A DNA stretch of 64,000 nucleotides from Neolewinella maritima (GCF_923081025.1 NZ_CAKLPZ010000002.1:62001-126000), one strand, 5' to 3'. Shown: positions 8,448 through 17,049, counted from the first letter of the stretch. Translations and numbers: made by a program. Notes: a model not told the origin generated them from the sequence alone.

Positions 8448-9254
8448 ATGAACGAGCAACCCGCCTTTACCCTTACCGGAGCACCGGCCCCCCTGATCCT
8501 GACGGCGGTACACGACGGAAGCACCGTACGCGATGAGCTCACCGGCCGCTTCGCATTGAGCAAGCAAGAGCGCCTGTACGAAGAAGATCCCCATACCGCC
8601 AGCTGGGCCCGCCTGCGGGAGCCCCATGTTGTGGGCCACTATAGCCGCTTTGAAGTAGACCTCAACCGCAGCCGCGAACGGGCCGTCTACCTAGAGCCCG
8701 CCGACGCCTGGGGACTCACCGTCTGGCAAGAGCGCCCCGACGCCGCAATGATCGAACGCTCACTGGCGAGCTACGACGACTTCTACCGAGAGGTCGGGCA
8801 GTTTCTGGAGCGGGTAGTAGAGCGCTACGGCAGCTTCGTCCTCTACGATATCCACTCCTACAACCACCGCCGGGAGGACAACGATCGCCAACCGGCCGAC
8901 CCGGAGGCCAACCCCGTCGTCAACGTCGGCACCGGCAACATGAACCGCAAGAAGTGGGCCCCGGTGGTAGACACCTTTCTGACCACCATGCGCAAGGGCG
9001 CTACCCTCGACGGCAAGCCGCTGGACGTACGCGAAAACGTCAAGTTCGACGGTGGCCACTTCAATCTCTGGATCCATGATCGGTTCCCGGACGTGAGCTG
9101 TGTACTCTCCGTAGAGTTTAAGAAAGTCTTCATGGACGAGCACACCAATGTGCTCGATCAGGCAGTACTGCAGGACCTGCAGGGCGCGCTGTCTTCCACC
9201 TTCGATCCCGTACTTGCGGCACGCCAGCGTGTACAGCAGGGACAATCCAGCTAA
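8448..9254 (+). CDS. N-formylglutamate amidohydrolase-family protein
   Basis: A 268-residue protein starting at the ATG at 8448. A longer frame opens at 8325, but its first 41 residues are low-complexity and overlap the previous gene. The N-formylglutamate amidohydrolase (HutG-like) family is indicated by PLILTAVHDGS near the N-terminus, RFEVDLNRSRERAVY and VLYDIHSYNHRR, with His and Asp residues placed to bind zinc. HutG hydrolyses N-formylglutamate in histidine breakdown, but no hut genes are present. Instead the gene sits 6 bp upstream of a QEGLA-motif protein, and 50 bp after that comes an ATP-grasp ligase. That context argues for cleaving a different N-acyl or amide bond in a dedicated pathway. 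Confidence 0.85.
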   Translation: MNEQPAFTLTGAPAPLILTAVHDGSTVRDELTGRFALSKQERLYEEDPHTASWARLREPHVVGHYSRFEVDLNRSRERAVYLEPADAWGLTVWQERPDAAMIERSLASYDDFYREVGQFLERVVERYGSFVLYDIHSYNHRREDNDRQPADPEANPVVNVGTGNMNRKKWAPVVDTFLTTMRKGATLDGKPLDVRENVKFDGGHFNLWIHDRFPDVSCVLSVEFKKVFMDEHTNVLDQAVLQDLQGALSSTFDPVLAARQRVQQGQSS

Positions 9255-9260
9255 GCCTAC

Positions 9261-11111
9261 ATGCCCGATACCACCACCTACGATACCGAGGCCGCCCTGG
9301 CGCAGCTGGAGGGCGGCGAGCCCCTGCACCTTAGTTTGCCCGGCGGCGGGGAGCTCTACTTTGCCCGGGCTGTCCCCTTCCTGACCATCTACCGCTACGG
9401 GGGGGCGCCCGGCCGCTTCGCCCTGCATGCGGAGGAGACAGCCTACGTGGTACTGCCCCCCGGTGGTGCCGCCCCCGAATTCGCTGAGTATCTGCAGGCC
9501 ATTACGGATTTCCTGGCGGAGCGCTTCGGTGGCGTACTGCTGCTTGAGCTATGGATCAATGAAGATGAGCGGGAGCCGAGGATTACCGTACATCCGCCGA
9601 CCGACCCGCCGACAGCCGTCGTCGAGTCCTTACTCGGTAATTTGGGCGAGATGGGTAGGCGTACGAACCTGCCGGTGCTAGCGGTGACGCAGCACCCCGA
9701 AGCAGACCACGTCAGCACGTTCATAGCCGCCAACGCACCGCAGCACCAGGACGTCCTTTCGCTGGGTATCGAGGTCAACGGCTTTTTCGTGCGCGATGAT
9801 GGTCAGCCCTTCCCCCTCGTGCTGCGGGAACTGCGCGATCGGCTGCACGTCGCACTGCGGCGCACCTTCTTCGATTTCGTGCGCCTGCAGACCACCTACA
9901 ACGCCAGCCACTTCCATCAGCTGGCCAACCACCGGGTGAGCGACCTGGTCTGGGACATCGACCGCCGGCTGGTCGACATTTCGACCAGCTTCCCCTTTCT
10001 GATGCTGGTGACCGCTACGAACGACGACGAAGCCTTCGAGGAGTTCACCCAGTCGGGGTACCGCACGGAGCCCACTTTCCACTACCGCTTCCTGCCGGTC
10101 GACCCCGAGGCGCTCCAGCGCGACCTGCTCAACTTGCCTATCGAGCACGTCAACGACGCTACCCTGGCCTTCATCCTGCGCGACAAGCGCGACGAAAGCC
10201 TGCGCATGCTCGATATGCTTGCCCACCGCGGCACCCCGAACTTCCGCTACGGCAGCATGCAGGTCTTTGGGGGAGTAGAGGATGATCTACTGGACATCGC
10301 CAACCGCCTGCTCGCTCTGCCGCCGGCCGCTGCTTCGGGTGGAGGGCAGCACCAAGCGGACCGCATTGGCGCCGAGACCTTCCTGGCCGACTGCCAGCGC
10401 GAGTTCAGCTACCTCACCGCGCAGTACCCAACGGCCGCCCCCCGCGCCGTAGTGCGCGACGATATGAGCGGACTGATGGTCTCCCAGGGCGTCATGCACA
10501 TCGGTCACCGCCTGAGTGTGCCCCGCGCGCGGGTAGATGCCCTGCTGCAGCACGAGATCGGCACCCACGTACTCACCTACTGGAACGGGCGGGCGCAGCC
10601 CCTGACGCTCCTGCACTCGGGTACCCCGGGCTACGAGGACCTCCAGGAGGGGCTGGCTGTGCTCAGCGAGTGGTTTGTGGGCGGACTGACCGTCGAGCGG
10701 ATGCGGGTGCTGGCCGCCCGGGTGGTCGGCATCGCCCACATGCTGCGGGGGCACGGCTTTGCCGATACTTTTCGGCTCCTGCACGAACATCACGGCCTGC
10801 CGGCACGTAGCGCCTTTTACACCACGGCCCGTATCTACCGGGGCGGTGGCTTCACTAAGGACGCCGTTTATCTCCGCGGACTCGTAGAACTGCTGGACCA
10901 TCTCCGGCGGGGCGGGTCGCTCGAACCGCTCTTCGTCGGTAAGCTGCGGCTCGACTACGTGCCCCTGCTCGATGAGCTACGGGAGCGGGGCATTCTACGG
11001 CCTCCTCCGCTTATCCCCCGCTACTACCGGGAAGACCGCGCCGCCGGCTATCCTAAACTCAGGCAGTTGCAGGCCGGTATGACCGTATTCGACTTACTCC
11101 CTTCGGCCTAG
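9261..11111 (+). CDS. DUF1704 / 'flavohemoglobin expression-modulating' QEGLA-motif zincin-like protein
   Basis: A 616-residue cytosolic protein without signal or membrane segments. The C-terminal half contains HEIGTH at residues ~431-436 and QEGLA at ~462-466, separated by about 25 residues, the arrangement of a gluzincin-like metalloprotease (HExxxH plus a downstream Glu). This is the DUF1704 or QEGLA-motif family. The bacterial name 'flavohemoglobin expression-modulating' comes from an indirect phenotype; eukaryotic relatives include tubulin tyrosine carboxypeptidases of the MATCAP type. The N-terminal ~230 residues also look similar to N-formylglutamate-amidohydrolase-like proteins (GGVLLLELWINED, VDISTSFPFLMLVTATN), hinting at a two-module protein. 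It lies between the amidohydrolase and ATP-grasp genes, with 6 and 46 bp gaps. Confidence 0.8.
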   Translation: MPDTTTYDTEAALAQLEGGEPLHLSLPGGGELYFARAVPFLTIYRYGGAPGRFALHAEETAYVVLPPGGAAPEFAEYLQAITDFLAERFGGVLLLELWINEDEREPRITVHPPTDPPTAVVESLLGNLGEMGRRTNLPVLAVTQHPEADHVSTFIAANAPQHQDVLSLGIEVNGFFVRDDGQPFPLVLRELRDRLHVALRRTFFDFVRLQTTYNASHFHQLANHRVSDLVWDIDRRLVDISTSFPFLMLVTATNDDEAFEEFTQSGYRTEPTFHYRFLPVDPEALQRDLLNLPIEHVNDATLAFILRDKRDESLRMLDMLAHRGTPNFRYGSMQVFGGVEDDLLDIANRLLALPPAAASGGGQHQADRIGAETFLADCQREFSYLTAQYPTAAPRAVVRDDMSGLMVSQGVMHIGHRLSVPRARVDALLQHEIGTHVLTYWNGRAQPLTLLHSGTPGYEDLQEGLAVLSEWFVGGLTVERMRVLAARVVGIAHMLRGHGFADTFRLLHEHHGLPARSAFYTTARIYRGGGFTKDAVYLRGLVELLDHLRRGGSLEPLFVGKLRLDYVPLLDELRERGILRPPPLIPRYYREDRAAGYPKLRQLQAGMTVFDLLPSA

Positions 11112-11157
11112 CCCGTGCTTTTCTACACCCTTCCTTCATCCCCCCTAATCCATTCTT

Positions 11158-12204
11158 ATGAAACTTGCATTCGTCGTTAATCGTGTAGAGACCGAAGGGC
11201 CCAAATTCACCACCACCGTACTGGCCCAGCGGCTTCACCAGCGGGGGCACGAGGTCTTTTACCTGGATGTGGGCCGGCTCGACTACGTGCGGGACGGTCG
11301 CGTCGGCGGGCTCGGTCACTTTGCCCCTGCCGGTGATTACACGACCGTCGACGAATACCACGAGGCCCTGCACGGCAACCTGGAAAACGCCCGTCCGGTG
11401 CACACCGACGAGCTGGACCTCATCTACCTGCGCAACGACCCGGGCGAAGACGCCGCCGAGCGCCCCTGGGCCTCCAGCGCCGCCCTGATGTTCGGCCAGT
11501 TAGCCACCCAGCAGGATACGATCGTCGTCAACGACCCCTTCGGGCTGAGCCATGCGCTCAATAAGATGTACCTCCAACAGTTTCCGAAGAGCGTGCGGCC
11601 GCGCACCATCATCACCCGCCGCATCGAAGATATCCGGCGCTTCGCGGAAGAGGAAGGAAGCGACATCATCCTTAAGCCCCTCCTGGGCTCCGGCGGTAAG
11701 AACGTGTTTGTCGTACGGGAAGATGACCACCCAAACCTCAAGCAGATCGTCGAGGTGATCGCCCAGCAGGGTTACGTCATCGCCCAAGAGTTCATGCCCG
11801 CCGCGGCGGAAGGGGATATTCGCCTCTTCCTCATGAACGGCAGCCCCCTGATGGTAGACGGCCACTACGCCGCCGTACACCGCATGTCTGCCGGAGACGA
11901 TATCCGTAACAACCTCCACGCCGGAGGCTCGGCCAAGAAAGCCGAGATCACTCCCGACATGCTGCGGATGATCGAGATGATCCGTCCCAAGCTGATCGCC
12001 GACGGCATGTTCCTCGTCGGCCTCGACATCGCCGGCGACCGACTCCTAGAGATCAATCTGGAAAGCCCCGGCGGCCTGCGCGGAGCCGGATTGCTGGAGG
12101 GCGTCGACTTCACCACACCAGTCGTGGAGGCCCTGGAGCGCAAAATACTATGTAAGCAGAACTACGGCACCCGCATCTCCAACCGGATGATCGCGACGAT
12201 GTAG
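11158..12204 (+). CDS. Glutathione-synthetase-like ATP-grasp ligase
   Basis: A 348-residue protein. Residues 1-120 resemble the glutathione synthetase N-terminal domain (MKLAFVVNRVETEGPKFTTT, LDLIYLRNDP). The rest is an ATP-grasp fold: IILKPLLGSGGKNVFVV (nucleotide-binding loop), YVIAQEFMPAAAEGDIRLFL, HRMSAGDDIRNNLHAGGSA and FLVGLDIAGDRLLEINLESP with the metal-binding Asp, Glu and Asn residues. Enzymes of this fold join a carboxylate to an amine. There is no gamma-glutamylcysteine ligase nearby, so ordinary glutathione synthesis is unlikely to be the whole story. Adjacency to a predicted carboxypeptidase-like zincin and an amidohydrolase suggests a make-and-trim system for a small peptide or amino-acid conjugate (inference). 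Confidence 0.83.
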   Translation: MKLAFVVNRVETEGPKFTTTVLAQRLHQRGHEVFYLDVGRLDYVRDGRVGGLGHFAPAGDYTTVDEYHEALHGNLENARPVHTDELDLIYLRNDPGEDAAERPWASSAALMFGQLATQQDTIVVNDPFGLSHALNKMYLQQFPKSVRPRTIITRRIEDIRRFAEEEGSDIILKPLLGSGGKNVFVVREDDHPNLKQIVEVIAQQGYVIAQEFMPAAAEGDIRLFLMNGSPLMVDGHYAAVHRMSAGDDIRNNLHAGGSAKKAEITPDMLRMIEMIRPKLIADGMFLVGLDIAGDRLLEINLESPGGLRGAGLLEGVDFTTPVVEALERKILCKQNYGTRISNRMIATM

Positions 12205-12380
12205 GATCAGACGAGCATTTCCCACCGGTCACCACGAACCCTCTCACGGATGCACTCCAGGGCGGCGGCGCGCAGGTGCGGTGAATGTCCACTTAAATGT
12301 CCTGCACGAACTACCCGGGCTAAACAACTGCCCGCACGCATCCGTCCCATGCATAGTGTAGTGTACCAATCAACGTAGCC

Positions 12381-13187
12381 ATGAAGCAGCCCGAACAAAC
12401 ACCGGCGGATCCCGCAGAGCGCACCTTTACCGAAGACGAAGAGCGCATCCTTACCCAACTCGGCCTTACTGGCGCGTCGCGCCGGAAGTTCCTGACCGGG
12501 GTCTCCGCCGCCAGCCTGAGCCTGCTAGCCTCGCCACTCTTCGCTGGTGGCGGCGCGGACACCGACGTGGCAGCACTGCCGACCCGTCCGCCCGAGGGCC
12601 TACTGAACGAGCTCGACGTAGTTCTGCGCGTCAACGGTACGACGAATCCCCTGACCGTCGACTCCCGCACTACCCTGCTCGATGCCCTGCGCGAACACCT
12701 CGCCCTGACCGGCACCAAGAAGGGCTGCAATCAGGGACAGTGCGGTGCCTGCACCGTGATGATAGACGGTACCCGCAAGCTATCCTGCCTCACGCTGGCC
12801 GCTACCTGCGGCGACAAGGAGATCACCACTGTAGAGGGACTGGCCGCGGGCAGCGAGCTACATCCCATGCAGGCCGCCTTCCTGAAGCACGACGGCTTTC
12901 AGTGCGGCTACTGCACACCGGGGCAGATCTGCTCTTCGGTCGCCTTACTGGAAGAAGCCAAGCGGGGAGAGGCCAGCTACGTGACCGAAGAGGTTACGGA
13001 CATCAATAAGAACCTGGAACTCTCCGAAGAAGAGATCCGCGAGCGCATGAGCGGCAACATCTGCCGCTGCGGAGCCTACAACAATATCGTACGGGCCATC
13101 CAGGAGGTACAGTTCGGCGAGCGGGCCGCCGGCAACTGGACATTCGCCACCGCGGAGCAACTGCAGCAAGCCGCCAAAAAAAGCTAA
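12381..13187 (+). CDS. paoA: Periplasmic aldehyde oxidoreductase, [2Fe-2S] subunit (PaoA/YagT-like)
   Basis: A 268-residue iron-sulfur subunit. The N-terminus carries a Tat signal, ASRRKFLTGVSAASLSLLAS (twin Arg at 34-35), so the folded complex is exported to the periplasm. The ferredoxin domain has the plant-type cluster motif GCNQGQCGAC...LSC (Cys116, 121, 124, 136). The alpha-helical domain holds the second cluster (CGYC at 175-178 and CRC at 228-230). Length and order match the small subunit of xanthine-dehydrogenase-family enzymes of the E. coli PaoABC type, which oxidise a range of aldehydes. It is followed by the FAD subunit after 1 bp and then the molybdenum subunit. The symbol is by analogy. 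Confidence 0.88.
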   Translation: MKQPEQTPADPAERTFTEDEERILTQLGLTGASRRKFLTGVSAASLSLLASPLFAGGGADTDVAALPTRPPEGLLNELDVVLRVNGTTNPLTVDSRTTLLDALREHLALTGTKKGCNQGQCGACTVMIDGTRKLSCLTLAATCGDKEITTVEGLAAGSELHPMQAAFLKHDGFQCGYCTPGQICSSVALLEEAKRGEASYVTEEVTDINKNLELSEEEIRERMSGNICRCGAYNNIVRAIQEVQFGERAAGNWTFATAEQLQQAAKKS

Positions 13188-13188
13188 G

Positions 13189-14181
13189 ATGAGACCATTC
13201 ACCTACGTACCCGCCCCCACCCGGGAGGACGCCCTGGCGGCAGCCACCACCAACCCCCAGGCGAAATACCTTGGCGGCGGCACCAACCTGCTCGACCTGA
13301 TGAAGGAGGACGTGGAGCGCCCCACCCACGTGATCGAAGTCGCCGACCTACCCTACGCGGAGGTGACCCGTGATACGGATGGCGGCTACACCATCGGTGC
13401 CATGCTCAGCAATTCCGCTACGGCCAACCACCCGGAGATCCGCAAGAACTATCCGCTGCTGTCCATGACCATGCTAGCGGCGGCTACCGCGCAGATCCGC
13501 AACATGGCAACCAACGGCGGCAACCTGCTGCAGCGCACCCGTTGTCCCTACTTCTACGAGACCTCCATGCCCTGCAACAAGCGGGAGCCGGGCTCGGGCT
13601 GCGGTGCCCTGAACGGTATGAATGCCACCCACGCCATCTTCGGCTGGTCGGAGCACTGCGTGGCCACCCATCCCTCCGACATGAGCGCCGCACTAGCTGC
13701 CCTCGATGCGAGTGTAACGGTACAGCAGCCCGGGGGCGGCACGCGGACGCTGTCCATCACCGACTTCTACCGGCTACCCGGCGATCAGCCTGAAAAAGAC
13801 ACCAATCTGGAAGCGGGTGAGCTCATCACGGCCATCCACCTGCCCGCCCCGGTCTTCGCGGATCACTACTACTACCTCAAGATCCGTGAGCGGTCGAGCT
13901 ACGCCTTCGCGCTGGTCTCCGTAGCCGCGGGCCTACAGATTGAGAACGGCACCATCACCAGGGCCGGGCTGGCTATGGGCCGCGTAGCCCACATGCCCTG
14001 GAAGCTTAGCCGTGCGGAAGCCTACCTGGTCGGTAAGGAACCCACGGCAGCGCACTTCGAGCAGGCCGCCGAACTAGAGATGCGGGAGGCCCGCACCCTC
14101 TCCCAGAACGAATACAAGGTGCCCATGGGGCAGCGTGCCATCGTACGCGCCCTCACCCAGGCCTATAACCGAGAAGCCTAA
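13189..14181 (+). CDS. paoB: Aldehyde oxidoreductase FAD-binding subunit with extra [4Fe-4S] loop (PaoB/YagS-like)
   Basis: A 330-residue FAD-binding subunit of the xanthine dehydrogenase family. The FAD-binding loop YLGGGTNLLDLM is at 27-38 and ATNGGNLLQRTRC at ~107-119. The insert with Cys119, Cys129, Cys138 and Cys157 (RCPYF, PCNKR, GSGCG, EHCVA) is the feature that distinguishes PaoB-type subunits, where it binds an additional [4Fe-4S] cluster. It carries no Tat signal and would be co-exported with the PaoA-like partner. It starts one base after the paoA stop, so translation is likely coupled. The downstream gap to the molybdenum subunit contains a repetitive hairpin. Confidence 0.88.
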   Translation: MRPFTYVPAPTREDALAAATTNPQAKYLGGGTNLLDLMKEDVERPTHVIEVADLPYAEVTRDTDGGYTIGAMLSNSATANHPEIRKNYPLLSMTMLAAATAQIRNMATNGGNLLQRTRCPYFYETSMPCNKREPGSGCGALNGMNATHAIFGWSEHCVATHPSDMSAALAALDASVTVQQPGGGTRTLSITDFYRLPGDQPEKDTNLEAGELITAIHLPAPVFADHYYYLKIRERSSYAFALVSVAAGLQIENGTITRAGLAMGRVAHMPWKLSRAEAYLVGKEPTAAHFEQAAELEMREARTLSQNEYKVPMGQRAIVRALTQAYNREA

Positions 14182-14201
14182 CATTCTACAATAACCCGTG
14201 C

Positions 14202-14240
14202 CTTCTCCCCTCTCCCATGGAGAGGGGCCGGGGGAGAGGG
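14202..14240. repeat. C/G-rich palindromic repeat in the leader of the molybdenum subunit gene
   Basis: CCCCTCT (14207-14213) pairs with AGAGGGG (14221-14227) around CCCATGG, and a second GGGGGAGAGGG tract follows. The form (CCCCTCTCC...GGAGAGGGGCCGGGGGAGAGG) resembles a palindromic repeat scattered through many unrelated bacterial genomes. It lies entirely between paoB and paoC and could act on the mRNA as a stem-loop. Confidence 0.6.
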
Positions 14241-14255
14241 AAAGAAGCATACGTC

Positions 14256-16424
14256 ATGAAAAAGCAGATAACGAGCGGAACGGGTGCAGCCATCAGCCGC
14301 GTAGAGGGCCGGCTGAAGGTCACGGGCATGGCGAAGTACGCCGCCGAGTTTCCAGTAAAGAACCGGGTATACGCCCAGGGCATCAACAGCACCGTCGCAA
14401 AGGGTAAGATCGTATCCATCGACACGTCCGAAGCCCTGGCGCAGCCCGGTGTCATCAAGGTCATCACCCACGAAAACGCGCTCGATCTGCAGGGGCACGA
14501 TAAAGAAATGCCCGCCATCGGCACCAGCTCGCCCATGGCCGTACTGCAGAGTCCGGAGGTACACTACTACGGTCAATACATCGGTCTGGTCGTAGCCGAA
14601 ACCCTGGAGCAGGCCCAGTACGCCTGCCGCCTGATCCAGGTAGACTATGCTCAGGAAACAGCGGTGACCGACTTCGAGGCAGGTCGGTACAAAGCCTACG
14701 TGCCGGACGAAGCGTCGGATTACACCCGCGGTGACGTAGACAGTGGTCTGGCATCGGCCGACGAGCAGCTGGAAATGACCTATATCACTCCCATTGAGCA
14801 CCACCACCCGATGGAGTTACACAGCGCGATCGCCAGCTGGACGGACGGTAAGGTCGAAGTCTACGCCAGTCAGCAGATGGTCGAGAATTCCGTGACCACC
14901 ATCGCCAAGACCTTCCGCATTCCGGAAAGCGACGTGCGGGTGATCGCACCCTTCGTCGGCGGCGGCTTCGGCTCCAAGCTGCAGACCGAACGTCACGTCA
15001 TGCTGGCCATCATGGCGGCCAAGCTGATCGAGCGCCCAGTGCAGCTCACGGTGACGCGCACGCAGATGTTTACCAACACCACGCTGCGGCAACGCAACGA
15101 ACAGAAGTTCAGGATCGCGGCCAGGAAGGATGGTACCCTCACCGCACTGGTGCACGAGACGCTGTCCCATACCTCCACCTACGAGCAGTACCAGGAGCAG
15201 TGCGGCACGCCCACCAAGATGCTCTACGCCTCGCCCAACGCACGGGTCACCCACCGACTGATGCCGCTCAACCTCCAGACGCCCTTCGCCATGCGGGCCC
15301 CCGGAGAGGCCACCGGCAGCTTTGCCCTGGAGTGCGCCATGGACGAGATGGCTTGGAGACTGGGCATGGACCCGGTAGACTTCCGCATCGCCAACGATAC
15401 CCAGACCGACCCCAGCAACGGCAAGCCCTTTTCGTCTCGCCTGCTGACGGAGTGTCTGCGCATCGGCGCGGATAAGTTCGGCTGGGATCAGCGGCCCGCT
15501 AAACCCAACTCCCGCGAGGAGGGCAACTGGCTGGTCGGCTACGGCGTGGCCGGCGCCGCCCGGGCCGCCCCCTACAAGACCAGCTCCGCCCGGGTGCTGC
15601 TAGAAGTGACGGGTGGGGAGGTCTACGCTACCGTCCAGACCGGCGCTACCGACATCGGCACCGGCACCTATACCATCGTGGCTCAAACCGCCGCCGAGTA
15701 CCTCGGTATCCCCGTAGAACGGATCACGGTAGAACTCGGCGACTCCGACTTTCCCGATTCGCCCGGCTCCGGGGGATCCTGGGGGGCCGCCTCCTTCGCC
15801 AACGGTACCCGCGCCGCCTGCCTGCAGGCCATCGAGCAGCTGAAGCAAAAGGCCGGGATAACTGCTACCGACGTTAGCATCGAACGCCTCCTGCTCGACA
15901 ACGAGCTCACCCGCTACACAGCAGAGGGAACGGCGGAGCCTACCGAGGAATTCGAGCAGCACTCCGTCTACTCCTTCGGCGCCAACTTCGCCGAGGTGTG
16001 GGTGGATAGGGACACCGGCATGTTCCGCATCAAGCGGATGGTGAACGTCGGCTCGGCCGGTCAGATCCTCAACCCCAAAACGGCTTACGGACAGATCATC
16101 GGCGGCCTCACCATGGGCGCCGGTATGGCCATCGCGGAGCGCACCAAGGTGGAGCCCAACTTCGGCAACTTCATCACCCGCTCCTTCGCCGATTACCACG
16201 TGCCAGTCAATCTGGACATGGCTGAGATCGAGGTCATCTTTCTACCGGAAGAAGACAAGATCGCCAACGCTATGGGCGTCAAGGGCATCGGTGAGCTGGG
16301 CATCACCAGCGTGGCCGCCTCCATCGCTAATGCTATCTTCAATGCGACGGGTAAGCGCTTTCGGGAGCTGCCCATCACGCCGGAGACGGTGATCATGAAG
16401 GAGCGGGAGCCTGGGGTAGTGTAA
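14256..16424 (+). CDS. paoC: Aldehyde oxidoreductase molybdenum-cofactor-binding subunit (PaoC/YagR-like)
   Basis: A 722-residue catalytic subunit using the ATG at 14256 (MKKQITSG). A frame-open ATG at 14217 lies inside a repeat palindrome and would add a low-complexity tail, so I reject it. Family motifs are visible in order: VEGRLKVTGMAKYAAEFPV, FVGGGFGSKLQ, TPFAMRAPGEATGSFALECA, QTGATDIGTGTYTI, SPGSGGSWGAASFANG and GVKGIGELGI, the last holding the conserved active-site Glu of molybdenum hydroxylases. The enzyme would bind molybdopterin cytosine dinucleotide and oxidise aldehydes to acids in the periplasm. No dedicated maturation chaperone (paoD-like) follows, so one must be encoded elsewhere. 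Confidence 0.88.
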   Translation: MKKQITSGTGAAISRVEGRLKVTGMAKYAAEFPVKNRVYAQGINSTVAKGKIVSIDTSEALAQPGVIKVITHENALDLQGHDKEMPAIGTSSPMAVLQSPEVHYYGQYIGLVVAETLEQAQYACRLIQVDYAQETAVTDFEAGRYKAYVPDEASDYTRGDVDSGLASADEQLEMTYITPIEHHHPMELHSAIASWTDGKVEVYASQQMVENSVTTIAKTFRIPESDVRVIAPFVGGGFGSKLQTERHVMLAIMAAKLIERPVQLTVTRTQMFTNTTLRQRNEQKFRIAARKDGTLTALVHETLSHTSTYEQYQEQCGTPTKMLYASPNARVTHRLMPLNLQTPFAMRAPGEATGSFALECAMDEMAWRLGMDPVDFRIANDTQTDPSNGKPFSSRLLTECLRIGADKFGWDQRPAKPNSREEGNWLVGYGVAGAARAAPYKTSSARVLLEVTGGEVYATVQTGATDIGTGTYTIVAQTAAEYLGIPVERITVELGDSDFPDSPGSGGSWGAASFANGTRAACLQAIEQLKQKAGITATDVSIERLLLDNELTRYTAEGTAEPTEEFEQHSVYSFGANFAEVWVDRDTGMFRIKRMVNVGSAGQILNPKTAYGQIIGGLTMGAGMAIAERTKVEPNFGNFITRSFADYHVPVNLDMAEIEVIFLPEEDKIANAMGVKGIGELGITSVAASIANAIFNATGKRFRELPITPETVIMKEREPGVV

Positions 16425-16443
16425 TGGGTGGATGTGTTCCTGG

Positions 16444-16478
16444 GGCGACCGACCGGTATCCCTTTTCACCAGGTCGCC
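16444..16478 (+). terminator. Weak inverted repeat after paoC-like gene
   Basis: GGCGACC (16444-16450) and GGTCGCC (16472-16478) can form a 7-bp stem 20 bp after the stop. There is no following T-run, so a factor-independent terminator is doubtful. Confidence 0.3.
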
Positions 16479-16542
16479 AAAGTGAGCCACGGCGGTTTGT
16501 CAGAAGGCAAGGGGAGGGAATAGTACGGCTGTCTAAGGGGGG

Positions 16543-16791
16543 CTAGCAAACCATGCCTAGGGTTGACACTTCGGTAGTTTGGGTAGGACGGGGCGGGGCC
16601 ACGAATAGGACCCGATCCGCCGGTAGCTCCAAGTTGAGTTCTACGAAGTGATCGTATGACCTTCCGTGCTTGCGTACCAGCGTCGACTTACCCACTTGCC
16701 GGGCTCCACGCAAGAGTAGCGGTCTGCGCGTCGGACGTTGTCGCCAATCATTCAGGTATTGTTCCGCAAATCGGAATTTTAGCTCTTCCAC
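16543..16791 (-). pseudogene. Truncated AAA_14/DUF4143-type ATPase fragment
   Basis: The frame gives 82 residues beginning MEELKFRFAEQYLNDW, followed by a good Walker A motif LLLRGARQVGKST and YDHFVELNLE. This is the typical N-terminus of AAA_14/DUF4143 ATPases, which are normally about 380-420 residues long. After residue ~64 the sequence turns into an unrelated tail (PPRPTQTTEVSTLGMVC) and stops, and no remaining domain is found downstream on this strand. I therefore call it a gene remnant. Two 21-bp direct repeats lie directly upstream of its start and may be the original control region. Confidence 0.7.
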
Positions 16792-16806
16792 GCTGCAAAC
16801 TATATA

Positions 16807-16860
16807 TTTCGGCTAGAATAGGGGTTATTTAGCCGGTATTTTCGGCTAAAATAGGGGTTA
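16807..16860. repeat. Two 21-bp direct repeats upstream of the ATPase fragment
   Basis: Copies at 16807-16827 and 16840-16860 differ at one base and share CGGCTARAATAGGGGTTA, spaced 33 bp start to start. Read on the minus strand they lie just before the start codon of the truncated ATPase gene. A TAGCCG between them makes a partial inverted third half-site. They look like an operator rather than coding sequence. Confidence 0.6.
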
Positions 16861-16988
16861 ACTTGTCGTAAGACTTCGGATCTTCACGTGTGGCTACTTC
16901 AATGGTACCGTATCGGACGCTGTCCATCAGCTGGGTCAGCCTATAGCTTGCTGAGAAGTAGTTACTTGGTTTCTTGTGCCGAACCATC

Positions 16989-17027
16989 TACCGGTAACCC
17001 GGGTACACCTACCCGTAGCCGGGGTAG
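16989..17027. promoter_or_regulatory. Tandem operator-like sites, 21 bp apart (copy a)
   Basis: TACCGGTAACCCGGGTAC (16989-17006) and TACCCGTAGCCGGGGTAG (17010-17027) are two versions of one 18-bp sequence. Each has internal TACC/GGTA dyad symmetry. The second copy's GTA begins 35 bp before the GACCTTTG element at 17050. The same arrangement recurs at 19725-19763. Confidence 0.65.
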
Positions 17028-17049
17028 CCTGCACCCCATGAGTAACACT

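Noticed and set aside
12207-12458. Minus-strand frame ending in a plausible coding-like tail between the ATP-grasp and paoA genes
   Set aside because: Overlaps the paoA start, has no recognised family and no upstream signal; too weak to call a gene or pseudogene.
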